From positions 18,104,001 through 18,168,000 of the forward strand of contig CM038920.1 of the NCBI GenBank assembly GCA_021904315.1: 64,000 nucleotides of DNA, in the 5' to 3' direction. The notes below the pieces were generated by a model. The model saw nothing but the letters and a program-made list of their open reading frames with translations, did no database searches and was not told where the DNA came from. Numbering within the stretch: position 1 is the stretch's first letter; every line of letters starts with the position of its first letter. This document shows, one piece after another, positions 33,820-45,572 of this stretch. Position numbers and translations under genes: made by a program. The DNA comes from Sphagnum magellanicum. Taxonomy: Eukaryota; Streptophyta; Sphagnopsida; Sphagnales; Sphagnaceae.

Positions 33820-34275
33820 TTTTTAAAAAGCTTGCAATATTTTCCTAGGGTAGTTTGTAGCACAATAAAAATTTGAGCAAATTCCAAGGTTTTAATTTTG
33901 TAGCTTGCAAGGTTTTGTAAAAGTAGCTTGAACACAAGTTGAGTTTTGTTTGGTAGCTTGTGAAAACAAGGTTTTATTTGGTAACTTGAGAGCAATGAGT
34001 TTTTTTATCGTGCTTTTAGAACTTATAATATAAGTGAAGAGCTTGCAATGAAGTGTTGTAATTGAGGAGCTTGCAACTACAATATTTTTTCACAAGGCGA
34101 TTACATTTTAAAAAATAATTTGTTTCAAAAAAATTTGCTTATGCATGTTCAAAGCTTGTAATGTAACATTGTTTTTTATGTTTTTTTTCAAAAACCTTGT
34201 GATCAAAGCTTGTAGTTCAACATTGCTACATTGTTTTAATTTTTTTTTTATAGCTTATGCTTGAAGCTTGTTTAA
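33820..34275. repeat. Loose AGCTTGCAA repeats
   Basis: AGCTTG followed by CAA, TAG or TGA occurs about a dozen times (near 33829, 33901, 33928, 33953, 34038, 34068, 34155, 34208, 34265), often with AAGGTTTT. Spacing is irregular, so this is a degenerate array without a clear unit. Confidence 0.5.
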
Positions 34276-34550
34276 CTTTTTTTTGCATTTTTGGATTGGA
34301 AGATTGCATTATGTGATGTGGTCAAATCTATAATACTTGCATGCGAGTGACAAAATTTGCACTAGTTTTTAGGTTGAACTTGCAATACCCACATTTGGGT
34401 CATAAAATATGCATTGTTGAATAAAGCCAATCCTACAATATTTGCATTCACGACAAAGGAAAACCAAAATAATAATAAAATTCTAAAAAATGACTTAGTA
34501 ATGAGGTTAATGTTAGTTTTATGCATTTTTTGATTTTTAAGTTAAGTTTT

Positions 34551-35142
34551 GGGTGAAAGCACACTATGGGTTAACCAATTTTCACCAAAAAAGGTGATGT
34601 ATAACTAGTATCATAATACACAATAAGTTTAAATTATGATGGCATCATTTGACAATCCTATAGATATGCAAAAAGCCCTAAAATGTGCACAATAGCATTT
34701 TGAAACTCAAATTTCATTTTAAATCAAGATTAATTTCGATCCAATGGTTTGACAAAGAGGATTGAATAAAATCAATGTACATAACATATATAATGTGTAG
34801 TTTTTTGTCATCCATAGGGCCTCATGTTTGTGGTTCATAAGACATTACTAAACAAAAGAGATCTTTAAAAAAATGCAATGCCCAATTATAAAATCTCTTT
34901 ATTTTTCATTTATATTGGTTTTTTCTTTAAATACATAAAATATTTTGCCTTTATTGTTGAAAGAAGTGAAAAAAACACATATTTTTAATGAATTTTCAAC
35001 CAAAAAATTTAAACTTCCAAATGGCCGTAAATTCAACTAATGTATATCAATATGTGATCTCTATATTTTATATAAGAAAACTAAATACAAAAATGTAGTA
35101 TTTGTGACTATAATTTTTGGGGGCCATAGTGTGCTTTTACCC
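34551..35142. mobile_element. 592-bp element with GGGTGAAAGCACACTATGG ends
   Basis: The left end GGGTGAAAGCACACTATGG and the reverse complement of the right end GGGTAAAAGCACACTATGG are 19-bp inverted repeats with one mismatch. Both are flanked by TTTT (34547-34550, 35143-35146), which may be a target duplication or chance in AT-rich DNA. The interior is AT-rich and non-coding. It is probably a MITE; superfamily not assigned. Confidence 0.65.
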
Positions 35143-36876
35143 TTTTCAGTATTACATTAAAGTATTAAAAACACTTAAAACCTTTTTTAATCTATAATTA
35201 AGGTTTCATGCAACATGAAAATATTAAATTATGCTATTCACCTTTTGTTTAAGCCTTCTTTAGATAATGGTTGATCATTTTGTAATGTACTTGAAATGTA
35301 GATATTATAATATAGTTTTGTGCAATATTTATGTTTGGGTCACCTTACATTATCATTAGAATGCTAAAATTTAGCTTAAGTGACAATGCCAAGCATTTTG
35401 CAATTTTTTCATGTGACAACAATGACATCTAATCTTTTCACATTGGTAGGTTTATGGGGTAAGGGGTAGGTAAGTAGGTAAATAAGTCCACATCAGTAGG
35501 GCCATGTCAATGGGTAGAAGGTTTAAGTAAGTAGGTTGTTTCAATCAATTAGCTAGTCAATAAGTATTTAATTTTGGGCTAGCAAGCAAATAAGTTAGTA
35601 TCAGTAGTCAGCAAGAAAAGTACCAAAAGTTTTCGCAATTGATAAAATTATTCGTAAAATTAAGCAAACACAATGTTGGAAGCCTATGTTCACCTAATTC
35701 ATGAGATGGAATCAAGATTACAACATGAAAAAAAAAAACAAGTGGGCCCAATGAGCCCCACATGCAAAATACCTATTCAACTTGACGTGAACTTAGTTCA
35801 TGTCAAGTTTCTTGCTCATGTGCTAAAACCTGAAACCAAGGTGGAATTCCTTTTTTTTTTTTTTGTTCCCCATCTCACATGAACTCCTTGTCATGTGGAA
35901 CTCTTCTAGTTTTGGCTTCCTTGTTTTGCATAAGTTCCTTCTTGTTTTTCTTCATATCATTGAACTATTTTTTTTGTGAATGTTGATGCTAGTTGCAAAG
36001 GAAAAGGAATTCACACCCACTTTGGAATTCCACATTGGGCAGAAGAGGTGACATTTTATTGGAAACCAACACAAGCTTGAAAGAACTTTTGGAGACTGGT
36101 AGTGCATTGAGAAGTTTGAGTGAAAGCTAGGAAATTTTGAGCTCTATAACGATGCCCCATTTTTGCAAGTTTTTTAAAAGGTGAGGTTTAGCTCTAGCTT
36201 AGGAAACAACCCTTTAATAGGTTAGAGTCAAAATTATTTTATTTGTCTCTCACGGAACGTATCAAATGATCAAAATTTGAATTTTTTTTCAGACTCACGT
36301 ATTATCAATTTGCTTCTTTGAGCAATACCATGTTTATCAATTTCATTGATTTTTTTATAATAATACCCAATTGTTATGCATAAAGATCAATTTTGAAATT
36401 AGACCCGATAATGACCTTGTACAGTACACCAAGGTAAGGTTTTGATAACATGTCATTTTCTTGTTAACATGCCAACACTGATAAAAGCCCCAAATTCTTT
36501 TTGGATGCTTCTAAACATTAATCTAAATTGGTCATGTTCTTAATTAGTCTAGAATAGACTCTTTGAGTCCAAATTATAAATTTGTAGCTAAAATATACCT
36601 ATTAAGAGGCATGAATTATTTTTCCTGTGACAAATTTTCACCATTTTGTGAAAAACTATTTTGAAAAAGAAATATTCTGTCACAAATTCCCTACTTTTGT
36701 AGTAAAAGCAATGGGCCAAAAAGTGCCACATTGCTTTAAGGGTGCTTCAGATTTTCTAGTTTCATATTTTGAATATTGCCAAATTTGGATAAATATCTAT
36801 CTATTAAGGAAATTTATTTGTTTGTTTTGTAAATTGTCAAATTGAAATCTCCCGAACCACATTGCCCATGGGAGCT
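35143..36876. other. Anonymous DNA with a TAGG patch and a hairpin
   Basis: 35440-35625 contains several AAGTAGGTAA and TAGGTAAGTAGG variants. 35780-35808 is a hairpin: ACTTGACGTGAAC, loop TTA, GTTCATGTCAAGT. A run of 16 T lies near 35850. The frame at 35673-35882 spans the hairpin and has no recognised domain. Nothing else is supported. Confidence 0.45.
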
Positions 36877-37399
36877 GCTAAATAACCCCCCATCAAGCTC
36901 TGTCCAGCACATGTTTTTGGGCCATGCAGAACAGCAGGGTTCTACATGTTCTTTTATTCAGCAATGTTCTTCATATTTTAGTTCTGCATGTTCTAATTTT
37001 TTAATTTGTTTTTGCTGTGGTTTAGCAAATTCGGAATCTTAACTTCCCAAGTATAGAACATCCAACATCCAAAAACCTCCAGAGCATAGAACATGGTTAG
37101 CACCTTCAAAGTATAGAACATGGTACTAACCCAGACCTCATAGTTTGTGGCAAATGCCAACTTTGCCAAAATTAATTTAATTTTGGCAACTTTCTTTGGG
37201 TAATTTTGGCAAAATTGGCAGTGTGTGTATTTTAACGTGAGAAAGTGAATTTCAAGGGTTGCCGCCATCGTTTGCAGTGTTTTGACGTTTGAAAAGGGCC
37301 TTTAAGTCCTAGGGTGAGGTTGAATCCGACATGACATTTTGGGGATGGCCTTCATCATGAGCATCATAAACCATGAGGGAAATACTATTATGGACCTAA

Positions 37400-37855
37400 G
37401 CTTACATAGGTCACTAGGCATAGGAGAGCAAGGATGTGTACACCTAAAGGTCCCTCCCTCTCTTAAGGAGTAGGCCTATTCTCAAGGCCTATGCTTACAT
37501 AGGTCACTAGGCATAGGAGAGCAAGGATGTGTACACCTAAAGATCCTTCCCTTTCATAAGGAGTAGGCCTATTCTCAAGGCCTATGCTTACATAGGTCAC
37601 TAGGCATAGGAGAGCAAGGATGTGTACACCTAAAGATTCCTCCCTCTCTTAAGGAGTAGGCCTATTCTCAAAGCCTAAGCTTACATAGGTCACTAGGCTA
37701 GGAGAGCAAGGTTTTGTACACCTAAAAATCCCTCCCTCTCTTAAGGAGTAGGCCTATTCTCAAGGCCTATGCTTACATAGGTCACTAGGCATAGGAGAGT
37801 GAGGATTCCTACACCTAAAAAGATCCCTCCCTCTCTTAAGGAGTACTCAGTAGGC
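37400..37855. repeat. 93-bp tandem array inside the hAT-like element
   Basis: The landmark CTTACATAGGTCACTAGG begins near 37400, 37494, 37587, 37680 and 37772, giving a period of 92-94 bp and almost five copies. Each unit also has GGAGAGCAAGGATGTGTACA, CCTCCCTCTCTTAAGGAG and TAGGCCTATTCTCAAGGCCT. The last copy is more diverged (GTGAGGATTCCTACACC). Confidence 0.9.
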
Positions 37856-37880
37856 CAACTATTCGAAGATTATTTGCCTA

Positions 37881-37918
37881 TTATTACTACTACTATTACT
37901 ACAACTACTACTACTTAT
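37881..37918. repeat. ACT/ATT trinucleotide microsatellite
   Basis: About twelve ATT, ACT and ACA triplets in a row just after the 93-bp array and still inside the hAT-like element. Confidence 0.85.
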
Positions 37919-38165
37919 ACCCACTTAATTTTGGCAACTTTGAGTTTTTATTTTTGGCCAATGCCAAAAAAATTTTGTAGAATGCCAAATTTTATGAGGC
38001 CTGTACTAACCACTGCCATAGATTCATGCGCTGCGGGAAGTACGATTCCTTTTTTATTTAAATAACTCCTACAGTCAAAAAGTTAAACCCTGCAACAGAA
38101 CCACACGGTTCTCCGCAGGGCTACACTGTCAGGCCCAAAAAGGGCGCTGGACAGAGCTTGCCAGG

Positions 38166-38924
38166 CTATGGGATATCAAAAGGACCATGTTCCAACCTTA
38201 AGCCAATATGCATTTGCAAAATTAATTTTGTCTTGGGATAAACTCTATTGGCATCATGTCTAACATTAAGTCAATATACATGTATTATTATTATGTTAAA
38301 TGTGTATTTGCATCAAATACACAGAAATTCTTGGTCCAATGGCTTGAGGCTATCACAATTTGACTTGAGGCCATTGTCTTTAGGGTGCAAAACATTTGTC
38401 CTAATGTTGTTCTACCCTTCATGCTGACTTTCATGTGAGAGAGCACCCGAGATGGTGGGCAGTGACCACCAAAAAATAAAATTTGCCTTCATAATCCGCA
38501 TGAAATTATTTTCAGAATGCCCAAAATCTTTAGGCAGAAATCAAAACTATTTTCAACATTTATAAGGTGCCTGCAATTATTGAGCATAATAAGAATTCCC
38601 AAAATGCCCAAAAATTTCAAACACTGGGATTTTTCAGATGCCCAATTATTTTGGGTAGAAATGAAAAAAATCAACATTTATAACTTTCCCAAGCAGGCTA
38701 AAATTTCCAAAATTGCCCAAAAAATTTCCAAGCATCTTAGAAAAAAATCTCATGAATATTTCTGAGCTTAGGATTTGTTGAATTCCCAAGTTTTTGAGCA
38801 AAAATGAAAAGTTTTCAACCTATATAACCTGCCCAAAATATACCATGCAGAACAAAGATTCTCAAACTAATGAATATTTTTCAAGCATCTTGAGAAATGT
38901 TTTCCAGGAATTTTCTAGAATGCC
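38166..38924. repeat. Anonymous DNA with a loose repeat of 120-145 bp
   Basis: A block with GAATGCCCAAAATCTTTAGG, CAGAAAT and TCAACATTTATAA starts near 38515. Diverged copies start near 38634 (GATGCCCAATTATTTTGGGT) and 38778 (GAATTCCCAAGTTTTTGAGC). 38166-38500 shows nothing supported. Frames at 38489-38765 arise from these repeats. Confidence 0.5.
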
Positions 38925-39685
38925 TAATTTTAAACCTTAGAAAAATATTTAAAAGAATCTAATTGTAAGCCTCAGTGCTATTTTTGTCAAAAATCCTAAA
39001 TCGAAACAAAAAAAAGGTTCTAATTTGAGGCCTAAGTGCTAAGCCCAAGTGCTAAAAAGATTCTAACCCCAAGTCAAAATGGTAATTTTTTAAAACCCTA
39101 AATTCAAAATAATAAAAAAATCTTAACCCTTAGGCCTAAATAGATTCTAACTCTTAGGCCCAAATAGGTTTATCTTTAGGCTTAAAAACATTCTAAACTT
39201 AAAGCAAAAATATTAAAAAATTCTAACCTTAAGCTTCAATGTTAAAAGATTAGAACCTTAGGCTTAAGCATTAAAAATATTCTATTCTTAAACCAAAGTA
39301 TTAATAAAGATTTTAACTATAGGTTAAACTTTTTTTTTAAAAAAAAAAACCTTAGGTGAAATTTCAACCAAAGATTGAAGTTTTAAAAATATTTAAACTG
39401 GAAGCCAAAGTCTTAAAAAGGATTTTGAATGCTAAGCCCAAGTGCTAAAAAGAACTCACCAAACCAGAGTGATATTTTTTACCTAAGCCAAAATAATAAA
39501 AAGATTCTAACCCTTAGGCCCAAATAGATTTTATCCTTAGATCTAAAAAATTCTAACCTTAAATCAAATTTCAACTAAAGATCAAAGTTTTTAAAATATT
39601 TTAACCATAAGCAGAAGTCTTAAAAAAGATTCTGAGTCTAAGCCAAATTGCTAAAAGATTCTAACCTTAGGCTCACCTCATTATG
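38925..39685. repeat. Degenerate array of AAAAGATTCTAACCTTAGG units
   Basis: About 0.75 kb in which GATTCTAAC, CCTTAGGC and CAAATAG or CAAAGT fragments recur every 25-45 bases, for example near 39058, 39115, 39150, 39480 and 39655. It is too diverged to define one unit. Confidence 0.6.
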
Positions 39686-40339
39686 TTTTGAGATGTGCAA
39701 TACTTGGTCTTCGAGGCACTTTTTCATTATATCTTTAAAAATACGTCCTAAAGTTGAACCATGAGCCAAACAAAACTATCCTAAGGTCCAGTCTGAAATT
39801 GCTTTCAGTATAGCCCTTTTCATATTCTGGACCAGGTAGCCACCCCTGAGTGCTGGGCTTTTGGCTCTTGGCGTGACACTCTGGGCTCTTACCATCGGCC
39901 ACCCTGAGTTCTTGGTCCTGTTGGAAAGCTCTTTTTTTTAATTTGTCGCCAAGCGGCTAAATTTCCTCACAAAAGGAAACGTGGATGCCTACTGGTCATC
40001 AGGACAATGGTGAAGCCAAAAGCGGCAAGTGAAAGTGGCCAGGGGTTTTTGGTGAATGATGAAAACCTGCCAAATATTACAAGCTTTTCATTGGCCTATA
40101 AACATGAAGTTCACTAAGTGTTAGTTACTGGGTGACAAGTGGCTCACTTTTATGGAACTTCATGCATCATTTCCTATTTACACTTTCGGTGGTGTCAATT
40201 TCTTAGATGGGGCAGAGGAGATATTTTGCAGTGATAGATGCTATCGTTTGAATACAGTTCTGAAAAAGTGAAGGTACATGAAAGAACAAAGGTTCTAGTT
40301 TAAAATGACAATTGGAAAAGGGAAGATTTGGGAATTGGA
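39686..40339. other. Anonymous DNA
   Basis: No supported gene. Somewhat richer in G and C than average; GGGCTTTTGGCTCTTGGC and CTGGGCTCTTACC near 39860-39890 suggest a short internal repeat only. Confidence 0.4.
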
Positions 40340-40620
40340 ATAAAAGGACAAGATATTATAGCCCAAAACCGTAAGGAGGACAAAGATATATAGCCTAAAT
40401 CCATAAAGAGGACAAAGGTTCTCGACTGAAACTTTAAACAAAGATATATAGCCTAAATCCATAAAGAGGACAAAGGTTCTCGACTGAAACTTTAAACAAA
40501 GATATATAGCCTAAATCCATAAAGAGGACAAAGGTTCTCGACTGAAACTTTAAACAAAGATATATAGCCTAAATCCATAAAGAGGACAAAGGTTCTCGAT
40601 TGAAACTTTAAACCGCAAGG
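40340..40620. repeat. 58-bp tandem array, nearly homogeneous
   Basis: Units starting AAAGATATATAGCCTAAATC begin at 40382, 40440, 40498 and 40556, an exact 58-bp period. The copies look identical apart from one base in the last (TCGATTGAAAC). A diverged partial unit precedes them (GATATTATAGCCCAAAACCG). Such uniformity beside otherwise decayed DNA points to recent expansion or gene conversion. There is no link to CRISPR: no distinct spacers exist. Confidence 0.92.
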
Positions 40621-40953
40621 GGCGGGTCAATTTTTTCCGGTCATTCCCAAATGTTGCTATCGGGATCAAGGTTCAACTACGAAAATGTGTAACAAGTCAG
40701 AAGTAAGTATTGGGGGCCTGGGGAGAACATTGAGATGTAGTGGGACTCACTCCAAGTAATTGACTTCAATTGACTTCTTTCTTACACTCTGTTTGTCGAG
40801 TATACAGTACTAACTCTACAAATTGAAGTTCTCAAAGGAAAGCAATATCCCTATTTGTGAAGAGGAAGTCAATTTGTTGACAGTTTGTGTGACACCAAGA
40901 CCCAATGTCTTTATCAAGTTTCTTAATGAAATGTTTCTCAACAATGAAAGATA
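40621..40953. other. Anonymous DNA
   Basis: Nothing supported; AATTGACTTCAATTGACTTC near 40758 is a 10-bp tandem duplication. Confidence 0.4.
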
Positions 40954-41329
40954 CTAAATACCACCCATCAAGCTCTGTCTGACGCCCTTTCTGGGCTACG
41001 TGCATACATGAGGAGAACCGTGTGATTCTGCCCTGCCGCAGGGTGTGACTTTTTGACTGCGGAGGTTATTTAAATACAAAAGAAATCGTACTTCCCTCAA
41101 CGTTGAATCTATGCCAGTGGTTAGTACCATGTTCTATACTTTGAAGGTACTAACCATGTTCTATGCTTTGGAGGTTCAGGTTTTGATTCTCCTAAACCGC
41201 AGCAATACAAGGCAGGGGCGGAAAACATGTGCAAGAAGACATAAAAAAATGCACCCAGGCCCGAAAACATGTGCAAGAAGACAAGAAAAATATAGGCTGG
41301 ACAGATCTCGATGGGGGGTGTTATTTAGC
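40954..41329 (+). mobile_element. TIR element copy B, compact
   Basis: About 376 bp. Left end CTAAATACCACCCATCAAGC then TCTGTC; right end, reverse-complemented, GCTAAATAACACCCCCCATC then GAGATCTGTC. It matches the outer parts of copy A in inverse orientation, without the hAT insertion. A local pair of CATGTGCAAGAAGACA repeats lies at 41227 and 41267. I saw no convincing target duplication. The frame 41111-41425 crosses the right end and is not called. Confidence 0.7.
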
Positions 41330-42914
41330 GTCTTGCCTCACCAATTTTTAATCCACTTTATCAATGCAAGCTATTGGCCTGTTAGACAGCAGACCTTCAG
41401 CACTTTTCAAGCACATGCTCATTAATCCTTTTCAGACTTGTCACAGCAAAGAGAGCAAAGAGGTGACGTAAAAGATTAAAATATCGGTTTCTTTTCACCT
41501 TAAACTATCGGTTTCTTTTCACTGACCTTTCATGGGAAATCTTCTCATTTATAGAATGAATAAATTGTATAGGGGTCTGACTCCGTTGAAGATGAAAGGA
41601 GACCATTTTTCCAAGTCGTCTCTATCCTAGAAAGAATAGTAGCCTTGTAGCTACTAATGTTGGTCGATCATTGGGAAGACACCTGGTTATCAACTCAGGT
41701 ATTGATAATCTATCAGATGATTATTGAATTCTCTAAAGAACCAATAGATAACTTACTCACAGGTACACATCATTCCAAGAACCAACAAAACCCTTATGGG
41801 CTAAGTATTGCATTTTCAAAATTTCATAAACTACCTGGATGATTGGGATTTCATCTGGGTAGGTTGCCAATACTAAAACCCTAAACATGTTTATGATAGA
41901 CAACAAAAGAATAGAAATAAAAATAAACTTTATAACATACCTAACATAAGTAGTATAATTAACAATTCTCAATACGAGCATTTGAGAATTGACCCTTATG
42001 CATAACCAATTGTTATTACCTATTAAAAAACAATTGAGTAAATTGATAAGGGGGGTATTATTCTAACAATGAAATTGATAATTGGCAAATCTAAATTTTT
42101 ACCCAAAAAATATATTGATGCCTTGCGTGCTTGGAAAATAAGAAATAAAAACATAACCTATTTTGCCAATTATGAACCAAAAAAAAAATAGCCAATGGTA
42201 GCAAGTGTTATTCAATTTGTGTAGGTGAAAATTTGCCAAAAGACAACACTAATTCCAATTTTTTTTTTGAAATTCCTTTTTTTTCATAGAAGGGTTGCCA
42301 TATTTCGCCCTATTTGTTTTTGAAAATGCATCACCATATTTATATTTATCAACTATTCTTTTAATGGTTAAACATAAATCTATCTAGGGATGTTCCCCAC
42401 TATGGTTGCATTACCACATCGAAATGTAAAAAAAATAAATCCAATAGATATTAGTCTCTAGATCTTGTGTCACAAATCTATAGCATTACATTGTGTCATA
42501 TCAATTAAAAATTAAGAAACTTATATTAAAAGTTTGAAAGCCCAATGAAATCATCATTTGCTAGCATATTATTACTAGCATAGTTAAAATAATTGTGATT
42601 TTCGAGTAGTTAAATATGCAACTACATCAGCACCTTCTCGAAACAAAAATCCAACTAGAAAACATTGTTTTTTACCTTTTAGAACTGCAAACATCATTGT
42701 GTAGTTTATAAACAATAACTTAAATCAACTGCAAGCCAAACTCAATAATTGAATAAGTAAACATAATTCAAATGTGAACCATAAAAACACATGAAATTAA
42801 TTTGTTTAAGGTATAAGAGTAATTCATACCTAAATGAAGTTGAATAATTTTAATATTCCCATTATCACTTTTCATATATTGCATGAACCAAGAATAATTC
42901 AGTGAAGAAGTCAA
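41330..42914. other. Anonymous AT-rich DNA
   Basis: Only a small tandem duplication (CTATCGGTTTCTTTTCAC type) near 41480-41522 is seen. Open frames at 41657-41842 and 41757-41981 overlap on opposite strands and show no motif. Confidence 0.45.
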
Positions 42915-43103
42915 ACATGGCTTTTAATATTTAACAATGATTTCATAATCTAGAATTGTAGTGGTTTAAAATATGGTATTTATGAAATAGTTGACATTTT
43001 TTGACTCATTAATTTTGATGAAGATCAAACATAAGGAAAAAAGGACTGCAGTAAGGATTAAGTCCTTTTTGTCCTGGATCGTACACTTAAAAGGATTTGC
43101 ACG
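42915..43103. mobile_element. Second, truncated copy of the 26641 MITE family
   Basis: Matches the right two-thirds of 26641-26912: TAGAATTGTAGTGGTTTAAA, TGACTCATTAATTTT, AAAAAAGGACTGCAGTAAGG, then TCGTACACTTAAAAGGATTT and GCAC at the right end. The left terminal repeat is missing or too diverged to see. Confidence 0.7.
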
Positions 43104-44169
43104 TTAATGGAACCAATTGTCCTTGCCAATGGCAATTCAATCAATGTTAGTCATAAATGGGATGCAAAGGTCTAGCTGTTGGACGTTATTCTTTGACAGC
43201 TCATGTCTTTTAAAAAATTCAATGAGAAGACCACTATTGTTGGAATTTCAAAAGGCTTTGTTTGGCTCATTGTCAATGAATAGTGTTCGGTCTTCTATCC
43301 CATAGGGTAGCCCTTGACATGTAAAGTACACATGATTCAAATTTTTAATATAATAATATGTTCTTGCAATGAGTTGACCCGACATCCTTGTGCATTGTTT
43401 GTGTCCCCAAATGAAAACAAATTTATCAACAAATATTTATGGCACCAACAAAAGAAGAACTTACATCACATCTTCCAACAACATATAAGACCAAATTGAA
43501 ATATAATTTTATTTGAATGCTAAATGTTGCACTTCAACTCTTATTTTTAATTTTTTAATGTCAATATTGCTCCCCTTCACATGATGATTCCCTTGCAAAA
43601 TAACACATTATGGAAGGTAACACATCACACTATTCACATTGAAAATCAACAATTTTTCAGGGGCAAGAGGATATGATTAAGGACACTTATGTGTACATAA
43701 ATAAACAACCTACAAAATCAAAAGATGTTGATCCAATAGAATTTTACAAAAATTGAAATAAAATCTAAAATATGTAGGGATGATTCAAAACATTGGCCTT
43801 GAACATCCATAGAAAACTAGGAAAATTTATTAATCAATTAGATAATTCAAAACACACCAAATTCCACTTGGTGGTCATTAGGTAGTTCCAATTTTAGAAA
43901 GTTCAAAGTATGACAAATAACACCAAGAGACCATTAGATGGTTGCAATTGTGAAATGTTACAAATATATACAAAGGAAAACACACCAAAAGTGAATATGA
44001 AGTTCAACATGGTGGCCACCAAGCCTAAAAGTAAAAGGCTTGAAGATAATAGCTAAATGCAACATTCACAATAATAAAATTAATGATTTACAATATTTGA
44101 AAGAAAATTTCAAATATTCAACTAAAAAATTCAGTATGAATAATTAAAAAGATATTACAAATTTTGTTT
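43104..44169. other. Anonymous DNA with TGGTGGCCACCA-type palindromic bits
   Basis: CCACTTGGTGGTCATTAGGT near 43865, a weaker copy near 43925 and ATGGTGGCCACCAAGCC near 44008 belong to the same palindromic motif family as 47860-48180. Two short open frames (43117-43305, 43314-43499) have no motif. Confidence 0.4.
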
Positions 44170-45480
44170 CATTTTCAAGTTTGCATCACATTACAATATG
44201 AAGGTTTGCACACAGTATTGCATTCCACAAATAGTATTTTATATTGTTTAAGATCATCACAATTAATACATTTAATGCTACCAAAAGGATTGAGTTGTAC
44301 AAATGTGGGAACATCGTATCCAAAAAATTGAAGAGATTCCAAGTAAAGGAGAATAGTCCCTAGTAAATTTAGATGGTCGTCCCCACAAAAATTGACAAAA
44401 GACTCTAAAAAGATGGCATTAAACAACCCATTAAACAAACTTTTGTATGGCATATTGTTTATGAACAACATGTTGCTAGCATGCATGTATGGGTACATTG
44501 AAAAAAAAAGGTCAAGGTTTTTATGATAAATAGGCTTGTCAAGATTAGCTAACAAGAAATGAACATTTTACAAGCAACATTCTTGACTAAGTATTCTAAA
44601 GGGATTGATAGAATTTTTTGTTTCAAGCCAAATTTGATCCAAATCATTACTAATGTTGTGACGTTAGATTGTGAACCAAATATACGTAATGAATTGCGTT
44701 ATACATCTATCCAAAAATTCCTCCAATTTAGGCTTGAAAATGAAAGTGCAAAATGGAATCCTTTGATGTTGGGTTAGAGGGTCTTTATTTTGAATCACCT
44801 CAAAATGTGCAATGAAGGAAACTCCATTTAGATAAAAAATAACATGCAATGGATTTACCTATAGTGAAGGAAAACAAGGCACTTATGAGTTGATTTTTGA
44901 AATCAATGGCATTTCATGCAAATCTTGTTTATAAAAAAATTGTGAAATTTGCAATTCCACATCTTTTATCACCTCAAGAAATAACACACTAATTACCTAA
45001 AAACCCCAAAAGGAGTTAGAATTTTGCAAAAAGAAATACCATATAAGTTTAATCAACCATTCAAGAATAATTTTGAAATTGTTTTTTAAAAAATTATTTA
45101 CTATGGATTTCAACCAATTTCTACAAAAATTGGTGTTACATTCCATGGGGCATTTTTCAAACATCTTGATTTGATGTCATATTCCACAAAACTTTTAATG
45201 GTGCCAAAAGGATTGTCTATAACAAAGGCGGGAACGTTAAGCCCAAAATAATGAAACGATTCTTAGTATGGGAAAAGAGTTCTCACAAGATAGTTTTATT
45301 TTAGATAATTTTACTCTACTAGTTTTTGTTCATACGATTCAATGAAAATGGCATTAAAGGGAGGATTTTGGCAATGTTTATAAAGTGTGTCATCTATTGA
45401 TAATTTCTTTCCAAGGTGAATATTGGGATACCTAGGGAAAAAGTCAAAAAGGTATTATGAAAAATAATTTTATCATGAGT
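44170..45480 (-). pseudogene. Unidentified decayed protein with a duplicated module, minus strand
   Basis: Read from 45480 down. The first module (about 45440-45130) contains KLSIDDTLYKH, FNAIFIESYEQ, YFGLNVPAFVIDNPFGTIKS. The second (about 44500-44195) has MLFINNMPYKSLFNG, LFNAIFLESFVNF, LLYLESLQFFGYDVPTFVQ and LNPFGSIKCINC, in the open frame 44175-44555. The two modules are clearly homologous and lie about 0.95 kb apart, with another minus-strand stretch between them (44664-44849, FKPKLEEFLDRCITQFITYI). Family unknown. Conserved FxxPFG[ST]IK and LESxxxFG are the strongest shared words. It is likely a remnant of a retroelement frame or of a duplicated host gene; I cannot tell which. Confidence 0.5.
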
Positions 45481-45572
45481 GGTAAGAATTGTGTGTTTAA
45501 TGATGCTCTTGATGGGAATTCAAGTAGATAATTTTTGTTAATTTTACAAAAAAATTGACCAATGATCCTTTG

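Larger units (their letters stand above)
37132..38003. mobile_element. hAT-like non-autonomous transposon with 8-bp target duplication
   Basis: 872 bp. It begins CAGACCTCATAGTTTGTGGC and ends with the inverted counterpart (reverse complement CAGGCCTCATAAAATTTGGC). The flanks are a perfect TACTAACC at 37124-37131 and 38004-38011. The 8-bp target and CAG...CTG ends fit the hAT superfamily. It inserted into copy A of the surrounding TIR element, since copy B lacks it. Subterminal GCCAAAATTAATTTAATTTTGGC-like palindromes and TTTTGGCAA motifs are present. It encodes no transposase. Confidence 0.85.
36877..38165 (-). mobile_element. TIR element copy A, interrupted by a hAT-like element
   Basis: The left end GCTAAATAACCCCCCATCAA is followed by GCTCTGTCCAGC. 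The right end carries the inverted GCTGGACAGAGCTTG (about 38151-38165), beyond which the inverted match fades. Its outer parts match copy B (40954-41329) in the opposite orientation, including GTATAGAACATGG, CTAACCA, the GAAGTACGATT to TATTTAAATAA segment, AGTCAAAAAGT and CACACGGTTCTCC. The middle (37132-38003) is a later insertion. No coding frame is recognised; the superfamily is unknown. Confidence 0.65.

Noticed and set aside
40382-40613. Possible CRISPR-like array
   Set aside because: Units are contiguous and identical with no variable spacers, and the context is a plant nuclear genome.
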